Made by a program: the position numbers and the translations under genes. From Mycobacterium sp. (GTDB lineage: Bacteria > Actinomycetota > Actinomycetes > Mycobacteriales > Mycobacteriaceae), in contig RXJD01000031.1 of the NCBI GenBank assembly GCA_003987775.1, forward strand, positions 1 through 64,000: 64,000 bases of DNA, read 5' to 3'. The notes under the pieces are model-generated. The model did no database searches and was not told the origin of the DNA. It was given only the letters and a program-made list of their open reading frames with translations. This document shows, in pieces, positions 24,735 through 34,477 of this stretch; position 1 is the stretch's first letter, and each line of letters starts with the position of its first letter.

Positions 24735-27422
24735 ATGTCGCAGGTGATCGCGTTCCCCGCAGCGATGACGGCAGCAGCCGCAGACGTCGCCGGAATCGGA
24801 TCGGTAGTCAGCACCGCCAACCAGATGGTGGCCGGCGCCACGACCAGTGTGCTGGCCGCGGCCGAAGACGAGGTGTCGGCGGCTATCGCGGCCCTGTTCT
24901 CCCTCCACGGCCAGACCTATCAGACCTTCAGCGGCCAGGCGGCCGCGCTTCATGACCAGTTCGTGCGCACCCTGATGGGGAGCGCCAATGCCTACGCATC
25001 CGCCGAAGTGACCAGCGCCGAACAGTTGGTGCTCGAGGTGGTCAACGCCCCCACCCGAATGTTGTTGGGCCGACCGCTGATCGGCAATGGCGCCGACGGC
25101 GCAGCAGGAACCGGAGCCAACGGCGGGGCAGGTGGGCTGTTGTGGGGCAACGGGGGCAACGGCGGGTCCGGAGCGGCCGGGCAGTCCGGCGGCCGGGGCG
25201 GCGATGCTGGCCTTTTCGGCAACGGCGGCCGGGGCGGTGCCGGCGGTATCGGCCTGACCGGGGCCACCGGCGGCGCGGGTGTTCAAGGTGGCACCGGCGG
25301 GGCCGGCGGCACTGGTGGAGCCGGCGGTAACGGCGGATTGCTGTGGGGCGCCGGCGGCGGCGGCGGCATCGGCGGCGCGGGCGGCGTCGGGGGGACGGGC
25401 GGAGCGGGCCTAGCCGGAACCGCCGGTGTTGACGGAGTGAATGCCGGGGCCGGCGGCGCAGGTCAGACCGGTGGTCAGGGCGGTATGGGCGGCGTCGGCG
25501 GGGCGGGCGGAGCCGGTGGCGCGTCCGGATTCTTCGGCGGCAACTCGGGTACGAGCGGCAGTAGCGGCAACGGCGGTGTGGGTGGTACCGGCGGGATGGG
25601 CGGCCACGGTGGCGCGGGCGCAGCAGACAGTGGCTCCGGTGCCGGGATCGGTGGTGCCGGTGGCACAGGCGGGGCCGCCGGTCTTGGCGGCAGTGGGGCG
25701 GTCACGGGCGGCGCGGGCACCGGCGGGACCGGGGGCACCGGGGGTACGGGTGGTACGGGGCTGGAAGGCGAAACCGGCACGGGCTTTAACGGCGGCGGTG
25801 TCATGGGCGCTCAAGGTGGAACCGGAGGCGTCGGTGGCACTGGCGGGGCTGGCAACGGCGGTGTCAACGGTAACGGCGGTACGGGCGGAACCGGGGGCAC
25901 CGGCGGCAGGGGAGGCGACGGGATCGGTGCAGGCGATGGCGGCACCGGTGGGACGGGCGGTGACGCCGGACGCGGCGGGGCCGCCGGCACCGGCGGCACC
26001 GGAGGACGAATCGGCGACTCCGGCGTGGGCGGCACCGGCGGCGACGGCGGGACCGGGGCCGCCGGCGGCTACGGCGGCGACGGGGGCGTATCGCGAGGCT
26101 ATGGGGTGGGAACCGCCACCGGCGGGACCGGCGGGGCCGGAGGTGCCGCGACGGTAGGCGTGGGTGGCGACGGCGGCCGCGGCGGAGGTGCGTTCCATGA
26201 AGGGAGCGGCGACGCCTTCGGTGGCGAGGGCGGGACTGCCGGCGTCGGACCTGCTGGTAGTGGCGCCGGAGGCACTGGCGGCGATGTGCTTCACTCGGGC
26301 ACCGGAAACGCTTTCGGCGGAGCCGGCGCCGCCGGCACGGACGGCGGTGTCACCTCCGCAGGCGGTAATGGCGGCAGTGGCGGCAGCGCGATCATCGACA
26401 ACGAGACGTCTGCGGCCACGGCGACCGGCGGCGCCGGCGGTGCCGGCGGCACGGGAACCGCCGGCGGCTATGGCGGGGGAGGCGGATTCGTCGAAACCCG
26501 CGGCATTGGCGACGCCGTCGGCGGCGCGGGCGGGGCCGGGGGCGTCGGCATCAGCGCCAGCGGAGGCGACGGCGGAGCAGGCGGGTTGGCGTATACGAAC
26601 AACATCGCGTCGCCGGGGCTCGCCACCGGCGGTGTGGGTGGAGCCGGCGGCGCCGGTGTCACCGGAGGGTTCGGCGGTGAGGGTGGTGCCGCGGGAACCG
26701 AGGGCACGACAACCGCGATTGCCGCTGTGGGCGGCGCCGGCGGGTCGGGAACATCCGGCAATGGGGGTGACGGTGGACGAGGCGGACTGGGGTATGCCGG
26801 CGCATCGTCGACGGTCGATGCCTTAGGTGCCGCCGGTGGCGCCGGCGGGGACAGTGCGACCGGCAGCGGCGGAGCGGGCGGAAGGGGCGGCGATGCCAGG
26901 AATTTGGGCAGCGGCGACGCCATCGGCGCCGACGGAGCGCGTGGCGGCACCGGCGGGGGCGGCGGCGGCGCAGGCGGCCGCGGCGGTGATGCGGCCAGCG
27001 AGGGTTCCGGAAACGCAGTGGGCGGCAACGGCGCGGCCGGTACCGCCGGCGGTGCCACCGCGACCGGCGGTGCAGGCGGCGAGGGCGGCTCGGCCTTGAT
27101 TGGCAGTGAGACGTCGACAGCGACTGCTACGGCCGGCCGCGGTGGCGATGGAGCCGACGGCGGTGCCGGTGGCGGCGCGGGCGGACGCGGCGGCGACGCC
27201 GTCGTGTTGCAGGCCACTTCCACTGCCACCGCCGCGGGCGGGGACGGCGGCAACGGCGGCAACGCGACGCAACCTGCCGGCAACGGCGGTCCTGGTGGCG
27301 ACGGCGGCGATGGCTTGGGTTACGCGCAGGTCAGCGCCGGTGCCGGCGGCACCGGTGGCCTGGGGGGCGCGGCCGGCGCCGACGGCTTGGACGGATCCCC
27401 AGGGACTACCGGCACCCCTTAA
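24735..27422 (+). CDS. PE_PGRS family protein, 895 residues
   Basis: An N-terminal PE domain (about residues 1-95, [20 protein letters not shown]) carries YASAE (Tyr87-Glu91), fitting the YxxxD/E type VII export signal. The typical linker [12 protein letters not shown] (112-123) follows, then about 770 residues of GGxGG/GGAGG repeats. The start is MSQV rather than the usual MSFV. The second half is interrupted at intervals by Ser/Thr/Ala patches ([26 protein letters not shown]) and by a recurring G[DN]A[FVI]G motif. PE_PGRS proteins are ESX-5 substrates on the cell surface. It lies near the position of Mtb PE_PGRS33 but on the opposite strand relative to its neighbours. Its stop codon overlaps the stop of the convergent gene by two bases. 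Confidence 0.93.
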   Translation: MSQVIAFPAAMTAAAADVAGIGSVVSTANQMVAGATTSVLAAAEDEVSAAIAALFSLHGQTYQTFSGQAAALHDQFVRTLMGSANAYASAEVTSAEQLVLEVVNAPTRMLLGRPLIGNGADGAAGTGANGGAGGLLWGNGGNGGSGAAGQSGGRGGDAGLFGNGGRGGAGGIGLTGATGGAGVQGGTGGAGGTGGAGGNGGLLWGAGGGGGIGGAGGVGGTGGAGLAGTAGVDGVNAGAGGAGQTGGQGGMGGVGGAGGAGGASGFFGGNSGTSGSSGNGGVGGTGGMGGHGGAGAADSGSGAGIGGAGGTGGAAGLGGSGAVTGGAGTGGTGGTGGTGGTGLEGETGTGFNGGGVMGAQGGTGGVGGTGGAGNGGVNGNGGTGGTGGTGGRGGDGIGAGDGGTGGTGGDAGRGGAAGTGGTGGRIGDSGVGGTGGDGGTGAAGGYGGDGGVSRGYGVGTATGGTGGAGGAATVGVGGDGGRGGGAFHEGSGDAFGGEGGTAGVGPAGSGAGGTGGDVLHSGTGNAFGGAGAAGTDGGVTSAGGNGGSGGSAIIDNETSAATATGGAGGAGGTGTAGGYGGGGGFVETRGIGDAVGGAGGAGGVGISASGGDGGAGGLAYTNNIASPGLATGGVGGAGGAGVTGGFGGEGGAAGTEGTTTAIAAVGGAGGSGTSGNGGDGGRGGLGYAGASSTVDALGAAGGAGGDSATGSGGAGGRGGDARNLGSGDAIGADGARGGTGGGGGGAGGRGGDAASEGSGNAVGGNGAAGTAGGATATGGAGGEGGSALIGSETSTATATAGRGGDGADGGAGGGAGGRGGDAVVLQATSTATAAGGDGGNGGNATQPAGNGGPGGDGGDGLGYAQVSAGAGGTGGLGGAAGADGLDGSPGTTGTP

Positions 27423-27859
27423 CGAGCGAGAGCGAACACCGGAATGCGGGTCGCGGCGGCGCGCAACTCGTCGTCACCGGAGTCCGGCGTCACGCCGCCC
27501 ACATAACCCTTCACCTGCCAGTACCACCGCTGCAGATACCGGCGCAGGATCTCGGGTTTACCGTCGTCGGCGACCTCGGTGACGGTGGCACGTCGCCGTC
27601 GCCAGCGCGGGCCGGTTTCGACGACCCCGGCGGCCCTGACATTGCGCGCCCACTGCGTGTTGCCGCGGGGCGACACGAGATACTCGGCCCCGTTGAGGAT
27701 CAGCAGGTTGACCACCACGCTGCGCGGCTTCCCGGTCTTGCGGCCTCGCACTCGCAGCGCCCGGGTCCCGGCGATGCTGATGCCCAATTCGGCGAGCCAG
27801 CGGATCACCGCATTCGCGGACCGGGCGGCCGCATTCGGTTGTTGATACTGCGTGGACAT
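27419..27859 (-). CDS. DDN/DUF385-type F420-dependent nitroreductase-family protein
   Basis: The 146-residue product begins [20 protein letters not shown] and contains [20 protein letters not shown] and WARNVRAAG, hallmarks of the DUF385 (deazaflavin-dependent nitroreductase) split-barrel family. Relatives use F420H2 to reduce quinones or other acceptors. GGGAGGT lies 4 bases before the ATG, fixing the start at 27859 rather than at an upstream in-frame codon. The gene is divergent from a TetR regulator. A perfect 37-bp palindrome begins 13 bases upstream of its start, so the TetR protein probably represses it. Confidence 0.88.
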   Translation of the reverse strand: MSTQYQQPNAAARSANAVIRWLAELGISIAGTRALRVRGRKTGKPRSVVVNLLILNGAEYLVSPRGNTQWARNVRAAGVVETGPRWRRRRATVTEVADDGKPEILRRYLQRWYWQVKGYVGGVTPDSGDDELRAAATRIPVFALAR

Positions 27860-27871
27860 GCTGACCTCCCT

Positions 27872-27908
27872 CAACCCAATACGAGAGCACTGCTCTCGTA
27901 TTGGGTTG
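27872..27908. promoter_or_regulatory. 37-bp perfect palindrome, probable TetR operator
   Basis: The left arm CAACCCAATACGAGAGCA (27872-27889) and its exact reverse complement (27891-27908) are separated by one base. The core ACGAGAGCA/TGCTCTCGT has the shape of TetR-family operators. It lies 13 bases upstream of the divergent F420-type reductase start and 63 bases upstream of the TetR gene, where it could control both. Confidence 0.88.
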
Positions 27909-27971
27909 ACCGTGTCACAACCGTGACCGAAAAGCAAGAGCGGTGATCTCGGTCCTGCCAGACTTGACCCC

Positions 27972-28661
27972 GTGGGCACACGCCAGGAATCGCGGGAGCA
28001 GATCGAGGCGAAGATCATCGAACTCGGGCGCCGCCACCTGGTGGAGCACGGTGCGGCCGGGTTGTCGCTGCGCGCCATCGCCCGCGAGTTGGGCATGGTT
28101 TCCTCGGCCGTTTACCGCTACGTCGCCAACCGGGACGAACTGCTGACCCTGCTCCTTGTCGACGCCTACTCCGACCTGGCCGACGCGGTGCGCCAGGCCC
28201 GCGACGGCACCGAGAGCGACTTCTGGAGCGACGACGTGCTGGCCATCACGCACGCGGTGCGCGCCTGGGCTGTCGCGCACCCGGCGCGCTGGGCGCTGCT
28301 GTACGGCAGCCCGGTGCCCGGATACCACGCGCCGCCGGACCGCACGGTGGGAGTCGGCACCCGCGTGGTCGCAGACCTGTTCGACGCCATCGCAACCGGA
28401 ATCACGACGGGCGACATCAAGCTGACCAGTGATGCTGCGCCGCAACCGATGTCGTCTGATTTCGAACGCATCCGGCGCGAGTTCGGCTTTCCGGGCGACG
28501 ATCGCGTGATGGCCCGTTGCTTCCTGTTGTGGGCCGGCGTGCTGGGGGCGATCAGCATGGAGGTGTTCCAGCAGTACGGGTCCGATACCGTGACCGACCC
28601 CAGGAGCGTGTTCGACACCCAGGTCCGGTTGCTGATCGGCCTGTTCGACCAGCCGAACTAG
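27972..28661 (+). CDS. TetR-family transcriptional regulator (Rv1816 type)
   Basis: The 229-residue protein has an N-terminal helix-turn-helix (about residues 10-56, with LSLRAIARELGMVSSAVYRY) and a C-terminal TetR_C_33-like ligand domain. A conserved block, WALLYGSPVPGYHAPPDRT, is shared with Mtb Rv1816. Start is GTG 27972. It is divergent from the DUF385 gene and probably binds the 37-bp palindrome between them, controlling itself and its neighbour. That is inference from arrangement. Its stop codon forms part of a KstR-like box upstream of the next operon. Confidence 0.93.
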   Translation: MGTRQESREQIEAKIIELGRRHLVEHGAAGLSLRAIARELGMVSSAVYRYVANRDELLTLLLVDAYSDLADAVRQARDGTESDFWSDDVLAITHAVRAWAVAHPARWALLYGSPVPGYHAPPDRTVGVGTRVVADLFDAIATGITTGDIKLTSDAAPQPMSSDFERIRREFGFPGDDRVMARCFLLWAGVLGAISMEVFQQYGSDTVTDPRSVFDTQVRLLIGLFDQPN

Positions 28662-28672
28662 AACATGTTCAG
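28659..28672 (+). promoter_or_regulatory. KstR-like palindrome upstream of VOC/FAD operon
   Basis: TAGAACATGTTCAG fits TNNAACNNGTTNNA, the KstR cholesterol-regulon consensus, at all but the last base. It overlaps the TetR stop codon and lies 89 bases before the VOC gene start. A possible -10 (TAGTCT) is near 28748. Binding is inference. Confidence 0.4.
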
Positions 28673-28761
28673 CAGGCCGCCGTGGGGCCGGTGCTGGCCG
28701 CGGCGGCAAAGTTTTTCCCCGTTCTTTCTGCCAACCGCGCGCTGCGATAGTCTGCGAGACG

Positions 28762-29262
28762 ATGAACTTTCTTGCTGCGTCACCGATCCAGATCGCCTGG
28801 GTGACGCCGGACCTCGAGGCCACGGAAACGGCTCTCACCGGGCTTTTAGGTGCTCGCAAGTGGGTCCGGATACCCGACGTCCACTTTGCGCCGGACACCT
28901 GCAGCTTCCGCGGTGAGCCTGCCGACTTCGTCGCGGGCATTTCACTGAGCTACCTCGGAGACATGCAGCTGGAACTGATCGCACCGGTCCGCGGAGAGAA
29001 TATCTATAGTGAATTTCTGCGGGACCATGGCCCCGGTCTGCACCACATATGCATGGAGGCCGAATCGCTGGGGGCGTTCGACGCCGCACTTGCCGACGCG
29101 GCCCGTCACGATGCAGAGGTGGTGCAACAGGGCGTCATGCCCGGCGGCATTCACTTCGCCTACGTCAGCGCGCCGCAGGCGGGTGTCCCGTTCGTGGAGA
29201 TCGCGTACCTCTCGCCCGAGATCAAAGCGTTCTACGACTACATAAAACAGGAGCAGCGGTGA
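28762..29262 (+). CDS. VOC-superfamily (glyoxalase/dioxygenase-like) protein
   Basis: The 166-residue protein has the paired beta-alpha-beta-beta-beta modules of the vicinal oxygen chelate fold: an N-terminal half with VTPDLEATETALTGLLG and a C-terminal half with GLHHICMEAESL and VPFVEIAYLSPE. His and Glu of the second module look like metal ligands. The first-strand position usually held by His reads QIAWV, so the metal site may be incomplete. It overlaps the FAD dehydrogenase gene by 4 bases (GTGA), so the two are translationally coupled and may act in one pathway. It has no counterpart I recall between Rv1816 and Rv1817 in Mtb. The reaction is unknown. Confidence 0.85.
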   Translation: MNFLAASPIQIAWVTPDLEATETALTGLLGARKWVRIPDVHFAPDTCSFRGEPADFVAGISLSYLGDMQLELIAPVRGENIYSEFLRDHGPGLHHICMEAESLGAFDAALADAARHDAEVVQQGVMPGGIHFAYVSAPQAGVPFVEIAYLSPEIKAFYDYIKQEQR

Positions 29263-30752
29263 GCACCGACATCCCCACCACGGTCAACGTGGACACGGTC
29301 GAGTCCTGGTCGGACGAGGTCGACGTGCTGGTGATCGGCTTCGGCATCGCCGGTGGCTGCGCTGCCGTCAGCGCCGCCGCCGCGGGCGCACGGGTACTCG
29401 TACTGGAACGGGCAGCCGCCGCCGGTGGGACCACCGCAATGGCCGGCGGCCACTTCTATCTGGGCGGCGGCACCGCGGTCCAGGAAGCGACGGGTCATGC
29501 CGACTCTCCCGAGGAGATGTACAAGTACCTGGTCGCGGTGTCCCGCGAGCCCGAGCTCGACAAGATCCGCGCCTATTGCGAGGACAGTGTCGAGCATTTC
29601 AATTGGCTTGAGGCACTTGGCTTTCAGTTCGAGCGCAGTTACTACCCCGGCAAAGTGGTGGTGCCGCCGGGCACCGAGGGGCTGAGTTACACGGGCAACG
29701 AGAAGGTGTGGCCGTTCTGCGAGCAGGCCAAGCCCGCGCCGCGCGGACACTCCGTGCCGGTGCCCGGTGAACTGGGCGGCGCAGCGATGGTGATCGACCT
29801 GCTGGTCAAACGCGCTGACGAACTCGGCGTGCAGGTCCAGTACGAGACCGGGGTCACCAACCTGATCGTCGACAACGACGGCGCGGTTGTCGGCGTGAGC
29901 TGGAAGCACTTCTCCGACACCGGCGCGGCGCGGGCGAAAGCAGTTGTCATCGCGGCCGGCGGCTTCGCGATGAACCCCGACATGGTCGCCGAGCACACGC
30001 CGGCGCTGGGTCAGCCGCGGCGCACCAAGCACCATGGCCTGGTGGCGCCGTACATCCTGGGCAATCCACACGACGACGGGCTGGCCATCCGGCTGGGCGA
30101 GTCGGCCGGGGGTGCCACCAAATACATGGACGAGCTGTTCATCACCGCGGCGGCTTATCCGCCGGAGATCCTGCTGACGGGCATCATCGTCAACAAGGAC
30201 GGCAAACGTTTCGTTGCGGAGGACTCCTACCACTCGCGCACTTCGGCCTTCGTGCTCGAACAGCCGGAGCAGACCGCCTACCTGATCGTCGACGAAGCAC
30301 ACATGCAGATGCCGGCGATGCCGCTGATCAAATTCCTCGACGGGTACGAGACCATCGCCGAGATGGAGACGGCTCTGGGCATACCGGCGGGCAATCTCGC
30401 CGCATCCCTGGACCGCTACAACGAATTCGCCGCCAAGGGCGAGGACCCGGACTTCCATAAGCAGCCCGAATACGTTGCGCCACAGGATAAAAGCCCATGG
30501 GCGGTATTCGACCTGTCGCTCGGGCGGGCGATGTACTCGGGATTCACCATGGGCGGTCTGGCGGTCACCCTTGACGGGGAAGTGCAGCGGGCCGACGGCA
30601 GCGTCATCCCGGGGCTGTACGCGGCGGGGGCCTGTGCATCCAACCTCGCCCAGGACGGCAAGGGATATGCCAGCGGAACGCAGCTGGGGGAGGGCTCCTT
30701 CTTCGGCCGCCGCGCCGGAGCGCACGCGGCCCGGCGGGCCGTGAGCGCGTAG
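29259..30752 (+). CDS. FAD-binding dehydrogenase, KstD/fumarate-reductase-like (Rv1817 type)
   Basis: From GTG 29259 the protein is 497 residues. The FAD-binding motif VLVIGFGIAGGCAA is near residue 24, followed by GGTTAMAGGHFYLGGGT. The C-terminal end has the FAD-contacting GLYAAGACASNL and GSFFGRRAG. It belongs to the FAD-dependent fumarate reductase/3-ketosteroid delta-1-dehydrogenase group and resembles Mtb Rv1817. Members introduce or remove double bonds next to carbonyl groups. Coupling to a VOC gene and a KstR-like site upstream hint at steroid or ring-compound breakdown, which is inference. The 3' end is duplicated just after the stop codon. Confidence 0.9.
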   Translation: MSTDIPTTVNVDTVESWSDEVDVLVIGFGIAGGCAAVSAAAAGARVLVLERAAAAGGTTAMAGGHFYLGGGTAVQEATGHADSPEEMYKYLVAVSREPELDKIRAYCEDSVEHFNWLEALGFQFERSYYPGKVVVPPGTEGLSYTGNEKVWPFCEQAKPAPRGHSVPVPGELGGAAMVIDLLVKRADELGVQVQYETGVTNLIVDNDGAVVGVSWKHFSDTGAARAKAVVIAAGGFAMNPDMVAEHTPALGQPRRTKHHGLVAPYILGNPHDDGLAIRLGESAGGATKYMDELFITAAAYPPEILLTGIIVNKDGKRFVAEDSYHSRTSAFVLEQPEQTAYLIVDEAHMQMPAMPLIKFLDGYETIAEMETALGIPAGNLAASLDRYNEFAAKGEDPDFHKQPEYVAPQDKSPWAVFDLSLGRAMYSGFTMGGLAVTLDGEVQRADGSVIPGLYAAGACASNLAQDGKGYASGTQLGEGSFFGRRAGAHAARRAVSA

Positions 30753-30811
30753 GCGTTACAGGCGCCATCCCACACCGCCGGAGCGCACGCGGCCCGGCGG
30801 GCCGTAAGCGC
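30713..30811 (+). repeat. Near-perfect 36-bp direct repeat spanning the FAD gene stop
   Basis: Copy 1 (30713-30748) and copy 2 (30776-30811) match at 35 of 36 positions and are offset by 63 bases, an exact multiple of three. Copy 1 encodes the last residues of the FAD protein ([12 protein letters not shown]). Copy 2, read in the same frame, encodes the same residues and then stops, with all differences at third codon positions (GTG/GTA, GCG/GCT) and in the stop (TAG/TAA). Each copy also holds a GC-rich hairpin (GGCCC-GGC-GGGCC). Confidence 0.85.
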
Positions 30812-32740
30812 TTAAGTCGTTTCCGAGGCAACGGCTTTCGTCTCGACCGGACCGAGTCGCCACTGGGCTTCACCGAGCAGTTCCAGGTGCCGCTCGTGGT
30901 GTTGCTCGACGGTGGGCCGGTGGCTGACGCTGATCACGATGGTGTCTGGCAGTTCGGTGCGCACCAGGTGATACAGCGCATACTCGAGACCGGGATCCAG
31001 CGCCGAGGTGGCCTCGTCGAGGAATACCGCTTTGGGTTTGGTGAGCAGGATCCGCGCGAACGCAACCCGTTGCTGCTCACCCGGCGAGAGCACCTTGGCC
31101 CAGTCCTGATCCTCGTCGAGGCGGGAAATCAAGGGCGCGAGAGCAACTTTGGTCAAGACATCGTGCAACTCGGAGTCGGACACATTGTCGGTCGCCAAGG
31201 GGTAGCACACCACCGACCGCAGATCGCCCAGCGGCACGTACGGCAGCTGCGACAGGAACATCGTCTCGTTCTCACCGCCGGGGCGGTGCAGCGTTCCGGT
31301 GGCGAACGGCCACAGTTCGGCCAGACTGCGCAGCAGGGTGGTCTTGCCCGATCCGGAACGGCCGGTGATCACCAGCGAGTCCCCGGTCTCCAGCCGCACG
31401 TCCAACGGGTCGATCAACCGGTCGCCGTCGGGCTTGCGCACCTCGACGTTGTCGATCTGCACCGAACCGTCGGTGCTCGGCAGGGCCAGCACGGCCGGCA
31501 ATGCGCGTCCCTGCTCGTTGGCTTCCACCAACCCGTGCAACCGAATGATGGCCGCCCGGTACGACGCAAACGCATCGTAGGCATTGCGGAAGAACGACAG
31601 GGAATCCGAGATGTTGCCGAACGAGGACGCCGTCTGGCTGACATCGCCGAAATCGATTGTCCCGGCGAACAATCGGGGGGCCTGAATCAGCCAGGGCAAC
31701 GGCACGATCGCCTGACTCACCGCGAGGTTCCAGCCGTAGAAGCCGACGCTGCGGTTGACGTAGTGCAGGTAGTTGTCGATGACGGGGGCGAACCGCTTGC
31801 GTAGCTGGGTGCGCTCAGCCCGCTCGCCCCGGTAGAAGCCGACCGCCTCCGCCGCGTCGCGCAGCCGCACCAGCGCATACCGGAAGGCGGCATTGAGCTT
31901 CTCGTTGCGGAAACTCAGCCAGATCAACGGACGACCGATGATGAACGAGATGATCGTGGCCACCAGCACGTAGACGATGACGGTCCAGAACATCACGCGC
32001 GGGAAGGAGACGCCGAAGATCGTCAGCGTGCCGGACAGATTCCACAGGATGCTGGTGAAGGACACCACCGAGATCACCGATTGCACGGCGCCGAACAAGA
32101 GAATGCTGCCGGTTCCGGTGCCCGGCTGGTTCGGGCCGTTGCCCGTGCCGGCGGTGAAGATGTCGATGTCCTGCTGGATGCGCTGGTCGGGGTTGTCGAT
32201 CGTCTCGTCGATGAACAGGTCGCGGTAGTAGGCCCGGCCTTCCAGCCAGTCCCCGGTGAGATGGTCGGTCAGCCACACCCGCCAAGCGACCACGAAACGC
32301 TGCGTTAGGTAGATGTCGGCCATCACCCGGGACACGTGGATGACGGCCATGATGCTGAAGATCCCAATCGACATCCAAAAGCCATGCACACCAGAGTTTT
32401 TCACGACGTCGTTGTCGCCGGCGGCGCCCTGGAAGGCCTTCTGCAGAGCCGTGTACATGTCGTTGCCCTGGTAGCTGAACAACACATTCAGCCGCACCGC
32501 CAGCACCACCGAGAGCAGCAGCACACCGAACATCAGCCAGACCCGGATACTGTGGCGGCCGGTGAAGTAGCCCCCGGTGATCCGCCAGAACTGGCGGCCC
32601 CAGGGGGTGACGAACCGGAACACCACCAGCATCAACAGCAGCGCAACCGCGCTGATCGTCCACGCGATCGCCGTCCACCGCAGCGAATCCAGCAACGCAT
32701 GAGACCAGTCGATCGACGGCGTAAACGGCTTCGGACCCAC
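30812..32740 (-). CDS. bacA: BacA/SbmA-like ABC transporter (Rv1819c type), fused membrane and ATPase domains
   Basis: The 642-residue protein has an N-terminal membrane part with several hydrophobic segments (about 20-320) of the SbmA/BacA type and a C-terminal ATP-binding domain. Walker A is GRSGSGKT (residues 460-467), the signature [12 protein letters not shown] and Walker [13 protein letters not shown]. Mtb Rv1819c, 639 residues, imports hydrophilic molecules including vitamin B12, bleomycin and antimicrobial peptides. GTG at 32740 is preceded by GAGGAGA, 8 to 9 bases upstream. It is divergent from the ilvG-like gene. Its stop abuts the repeat that follows the FAD gene. Confidence 0.95.
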   Translation of the reverse strand: MGPKPFTPSIDWSHALLDSLRWTAIAWTISAVALLLMLVVFRFVTPWGRQFWRITGGYFTGRHSIRVWLMFGVLLLSVVLAVRLNVLFSYQGNDMYTALQKAFQGAAGDNDVVKNSGVHGFWMSIGIFSIMAVIHVSRVMADIYLTQRFVVAWRVWLTDHLTGDWLEGRAYYRDLFIDETIDNPDQRIQQDIDIFTAGTGNGPNQPGTGTGSILLFGAVQSVISVVSFTSILWNLSGTLTIFGVSFPRVMFWTVIVYVLVATIISFIIGRPLIWLSFRNEKLNAAFRYALVRLRDAAEAVGFYRGERAERTQLRKRFAPVIDNYLHYVNRSVGFYGWNLAVSQAIVPLPWLIQAPRLFAGTIDFGDVSQTASSFGNISDSLSFFRNAYDAFASYRAAIIRLHGLVEANEQGRALPAVLALPSTDGSVQIDNVEVRKPDGDRLIDPLDVRLETGDSLVITGRSGSGKTTLLRSLAELWPFATGTLHRPGGENETMFLSQLPYVPLGDLRSVVCYPLATDNVSDSELHDVLTKVALAPLISRLDEDQDWAKVLSPGEQQRVAFARILLTKPKAVFLDEATSALDPGLEYALYHLVRTELPDTIVISVSHRPTVEQHHERHLELLGEAQWRLGPVETKAVASETT

Positions 32741-32824
32741 GGTGTTGTCTCCTCAGAGTCGAACTGCTGCGCAACAGAAATCCTCCGGCGAAGGTACCGG
32801 AAGGCCGGTGGATAGGCTGCGACG

Positions 32825-34477
32825 ATGAGTGAGAAGACCACTGAAACCCTGCCCGCGCAAACCGTGGACGCCGGCCGACTGATCGCTCGCCGGCTCAGGG
32901 CAAGCGGCATCGACACGCTTTTCACGCTCTCGGGCGGCCATCTGTTCTCCATCTACGACGGCTGCCGCGACGAGGGGATCCGGCTGATCGATACCCGTCA
33001 CGAGCAGACCGCCACCTTCGCCGCCGAGGGCTGGTCCAAGGTGACCCGGGTGCCCGGGGTGGCCGCACTGACGGCCGGGCCCGGCATCACCAACGGGATG
33101 AGCGCCATGGCGGCTGCCCAGCAGAATCAGTCGCCGCTGGTGGTACTCGGCGGCCGGGCACCGGCGTTGCGCTGGGGGATGGGTTCGCTGCAGGAGATCG
33201 ACCACGTGCCGTTCGTCGCGCCGCTGTCCCGGTTTGCCGCGACCGCACAGTCGGGGCAGGATGGCGGCCTGCTGCTGGACCAGGCCTTGCGGGCCTCTGT
33301 CGGCGCCCCCTCGGGTGTCGGATTCGTCGACTTCCCGATGGATCACGTCTTCTCGATGGCCGAGGACGACGGCCGCCCGGGCGCCCTGAGCGACCTGCCG
33401 CAACCGCCCGCCGTGGACGGCGGCGCCTTGGACCGGGCCGTCGAGCTGTTGGCAAAAGCCCAGCGGCCGGTGATCATGGCCGGCACCAATGTCTGGTGGG
33501 GGCACGGCGAAACCGCACTGCTGCGGCTGGCCGAGGAGCTGCAGATCCCGGTGCTGATGAACGGGATGGCGCGCGGTGTGGTGCCCGCCGACCACCCGCT
33601 GGCGTTCTCGCGGGCCCGCTCAAAGGCGTTGGGCGGAGCCGATGTCGCGCTGATTGTCGGTGTGCCGATGGATTTCCGGCTCGGCTTCGGCGGCGTCTTC
33701 GGCGCCGACACCCAACTCATCGTGGTCGACCGCGTCCGCCCGGAGCGCGCCCACCCGCGTCCTGTCGCCGCCGAACTGTATGGCGACCTGAGCGACATCC
33801 TGTCCGCGCTGGCGGGCGCCGGCACGCCTGGGCAGCAGGATTGGGTCGACGGCCTGCGCACCGCTGAGAGCGCGGCGCGGGATCTGGAGCGGGCCGAACT
33901 CGCCGAAGACCGCATCCCGCTGCACCCGATGCGCGTATATGCCGAACTGGCTCCGCTGCTGGACCGCGACGCCATCGTCGTCATCGACGCCGGTGACTTC
34001 GGGTCCTACGCCGGCCGGGTAATCGACAGCTACCAGCCTGGCTGCTGGCTGGACAGCGGGCCGTTCGGCTGCCTCGGTTCCGGTCCGGGCTATGCGCTGG
34101 CGGCCAAGTTGGCGCGGCCCGAACGTCAGGTCGTGCTGTTGCAGGGCGACGGAGCATTCGGGTTCAGCGGCATGGAATGGGACACGCTGGTGCGGCACAA
34201 CGTGCCGGTCGTGTCGGTGGTGGGCAACAACGGCATCTGGGGACTGGAGAAGCACCCGATGGAGGCGTTGTACGGCTATTCGGTGGTGGCCGAGCTGCGC
34301 CCGGGAACCCGGTACGACGAGATGGCCCGCGCGCTGGGCGCCCATGGTGAGTTGGTCGCGGCGCCTGCGGAGCTGCGCCCGGCACTGGAACGCGCGTTCG
34401 CCAGCGGCCTGCCGGCCGTCGTCAATGTCCTCACCGACCCGAGCGTGGCCTACCCGCGCCGATCCAACCTGGCCTGA
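32825..34477 (+). CDS. ilvG: Acetolactate synthase-like TPP enzyme (ilvG, Rv1820 type)
   Basis: The 550-residue protein has the three domains of TPP-dependent decarboxylases: an N-terminal pyrimidine-binding domain with the catalytic Glu60 ([15 protein letters not shown]), a central domain (about 190-330), and a C-terminal diphosphate-binding domain with GDGAFGFSG (from residue 441) and NNGIWG. Acetolactate synthase condenses pyruvate for branched-chain amino acids. This paralogue's real substrate is uncertain, since the main enzyme is IlvB, and oxalyl-CoA-decarboxylase-like relatives exist. Its stop overlaps the secA2 ATG by one base. Start ATG 32825. Confidence 0.9.
   Translation: MSEKTTETLPAQTVDAGRLIARRLRASGIDTLFTLSGGHLFSIYDGCRDEGIRLIDTRHEQTATFAAEGWSKVTRVPGVAALTAGPGITNGMSAMAAAQQNQSPLVVLGGRAPALRWGMGSLQEIDHVPFVAPLSRFAATAQSGQDGGLLLDQALRASVGAPSGVGFVDFPMDHVFSMAEDDGRPGALSDLPQPPAVDGGALDRAVELLAKAQRPVIMAGTNVWWGHGETALLRLAEELQIPVLMNGMARGVVPADHPLAFSRARSKALGGADVALIVGVPMDFRLGFGGVFGADTQLIVVDRVRPERAHPRPVAAELYGDLSDILSALAGAGTPGQQDWVDGLRTAESAARDLERAELAEDRIPLHPMRVYAELAPLLDRDAIVVIDAGDFGSYAGRVIDSYQPGCWLDSGPFGCLGSGPGYALAAKLARPERQVVLLQGDGAFGFSGMEWDTLVRHNVPVVSVVGNNGIWGLEKHPMEALYGYSVVAELRPGTRYDEMARALGAHGELVAAPAELRPALERAFASGLPAVVNVLTDPSVAYPRRSNLA

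Noticed and set aside
24416..24955. A 179-codon frame overlapping the PE_PGRS start
   Set aside because: It begins in AT-rich promoter-like DNA and runs out of frame into the PE domain. No Shine-Dalgarno, and composition fits non-coding sequence.
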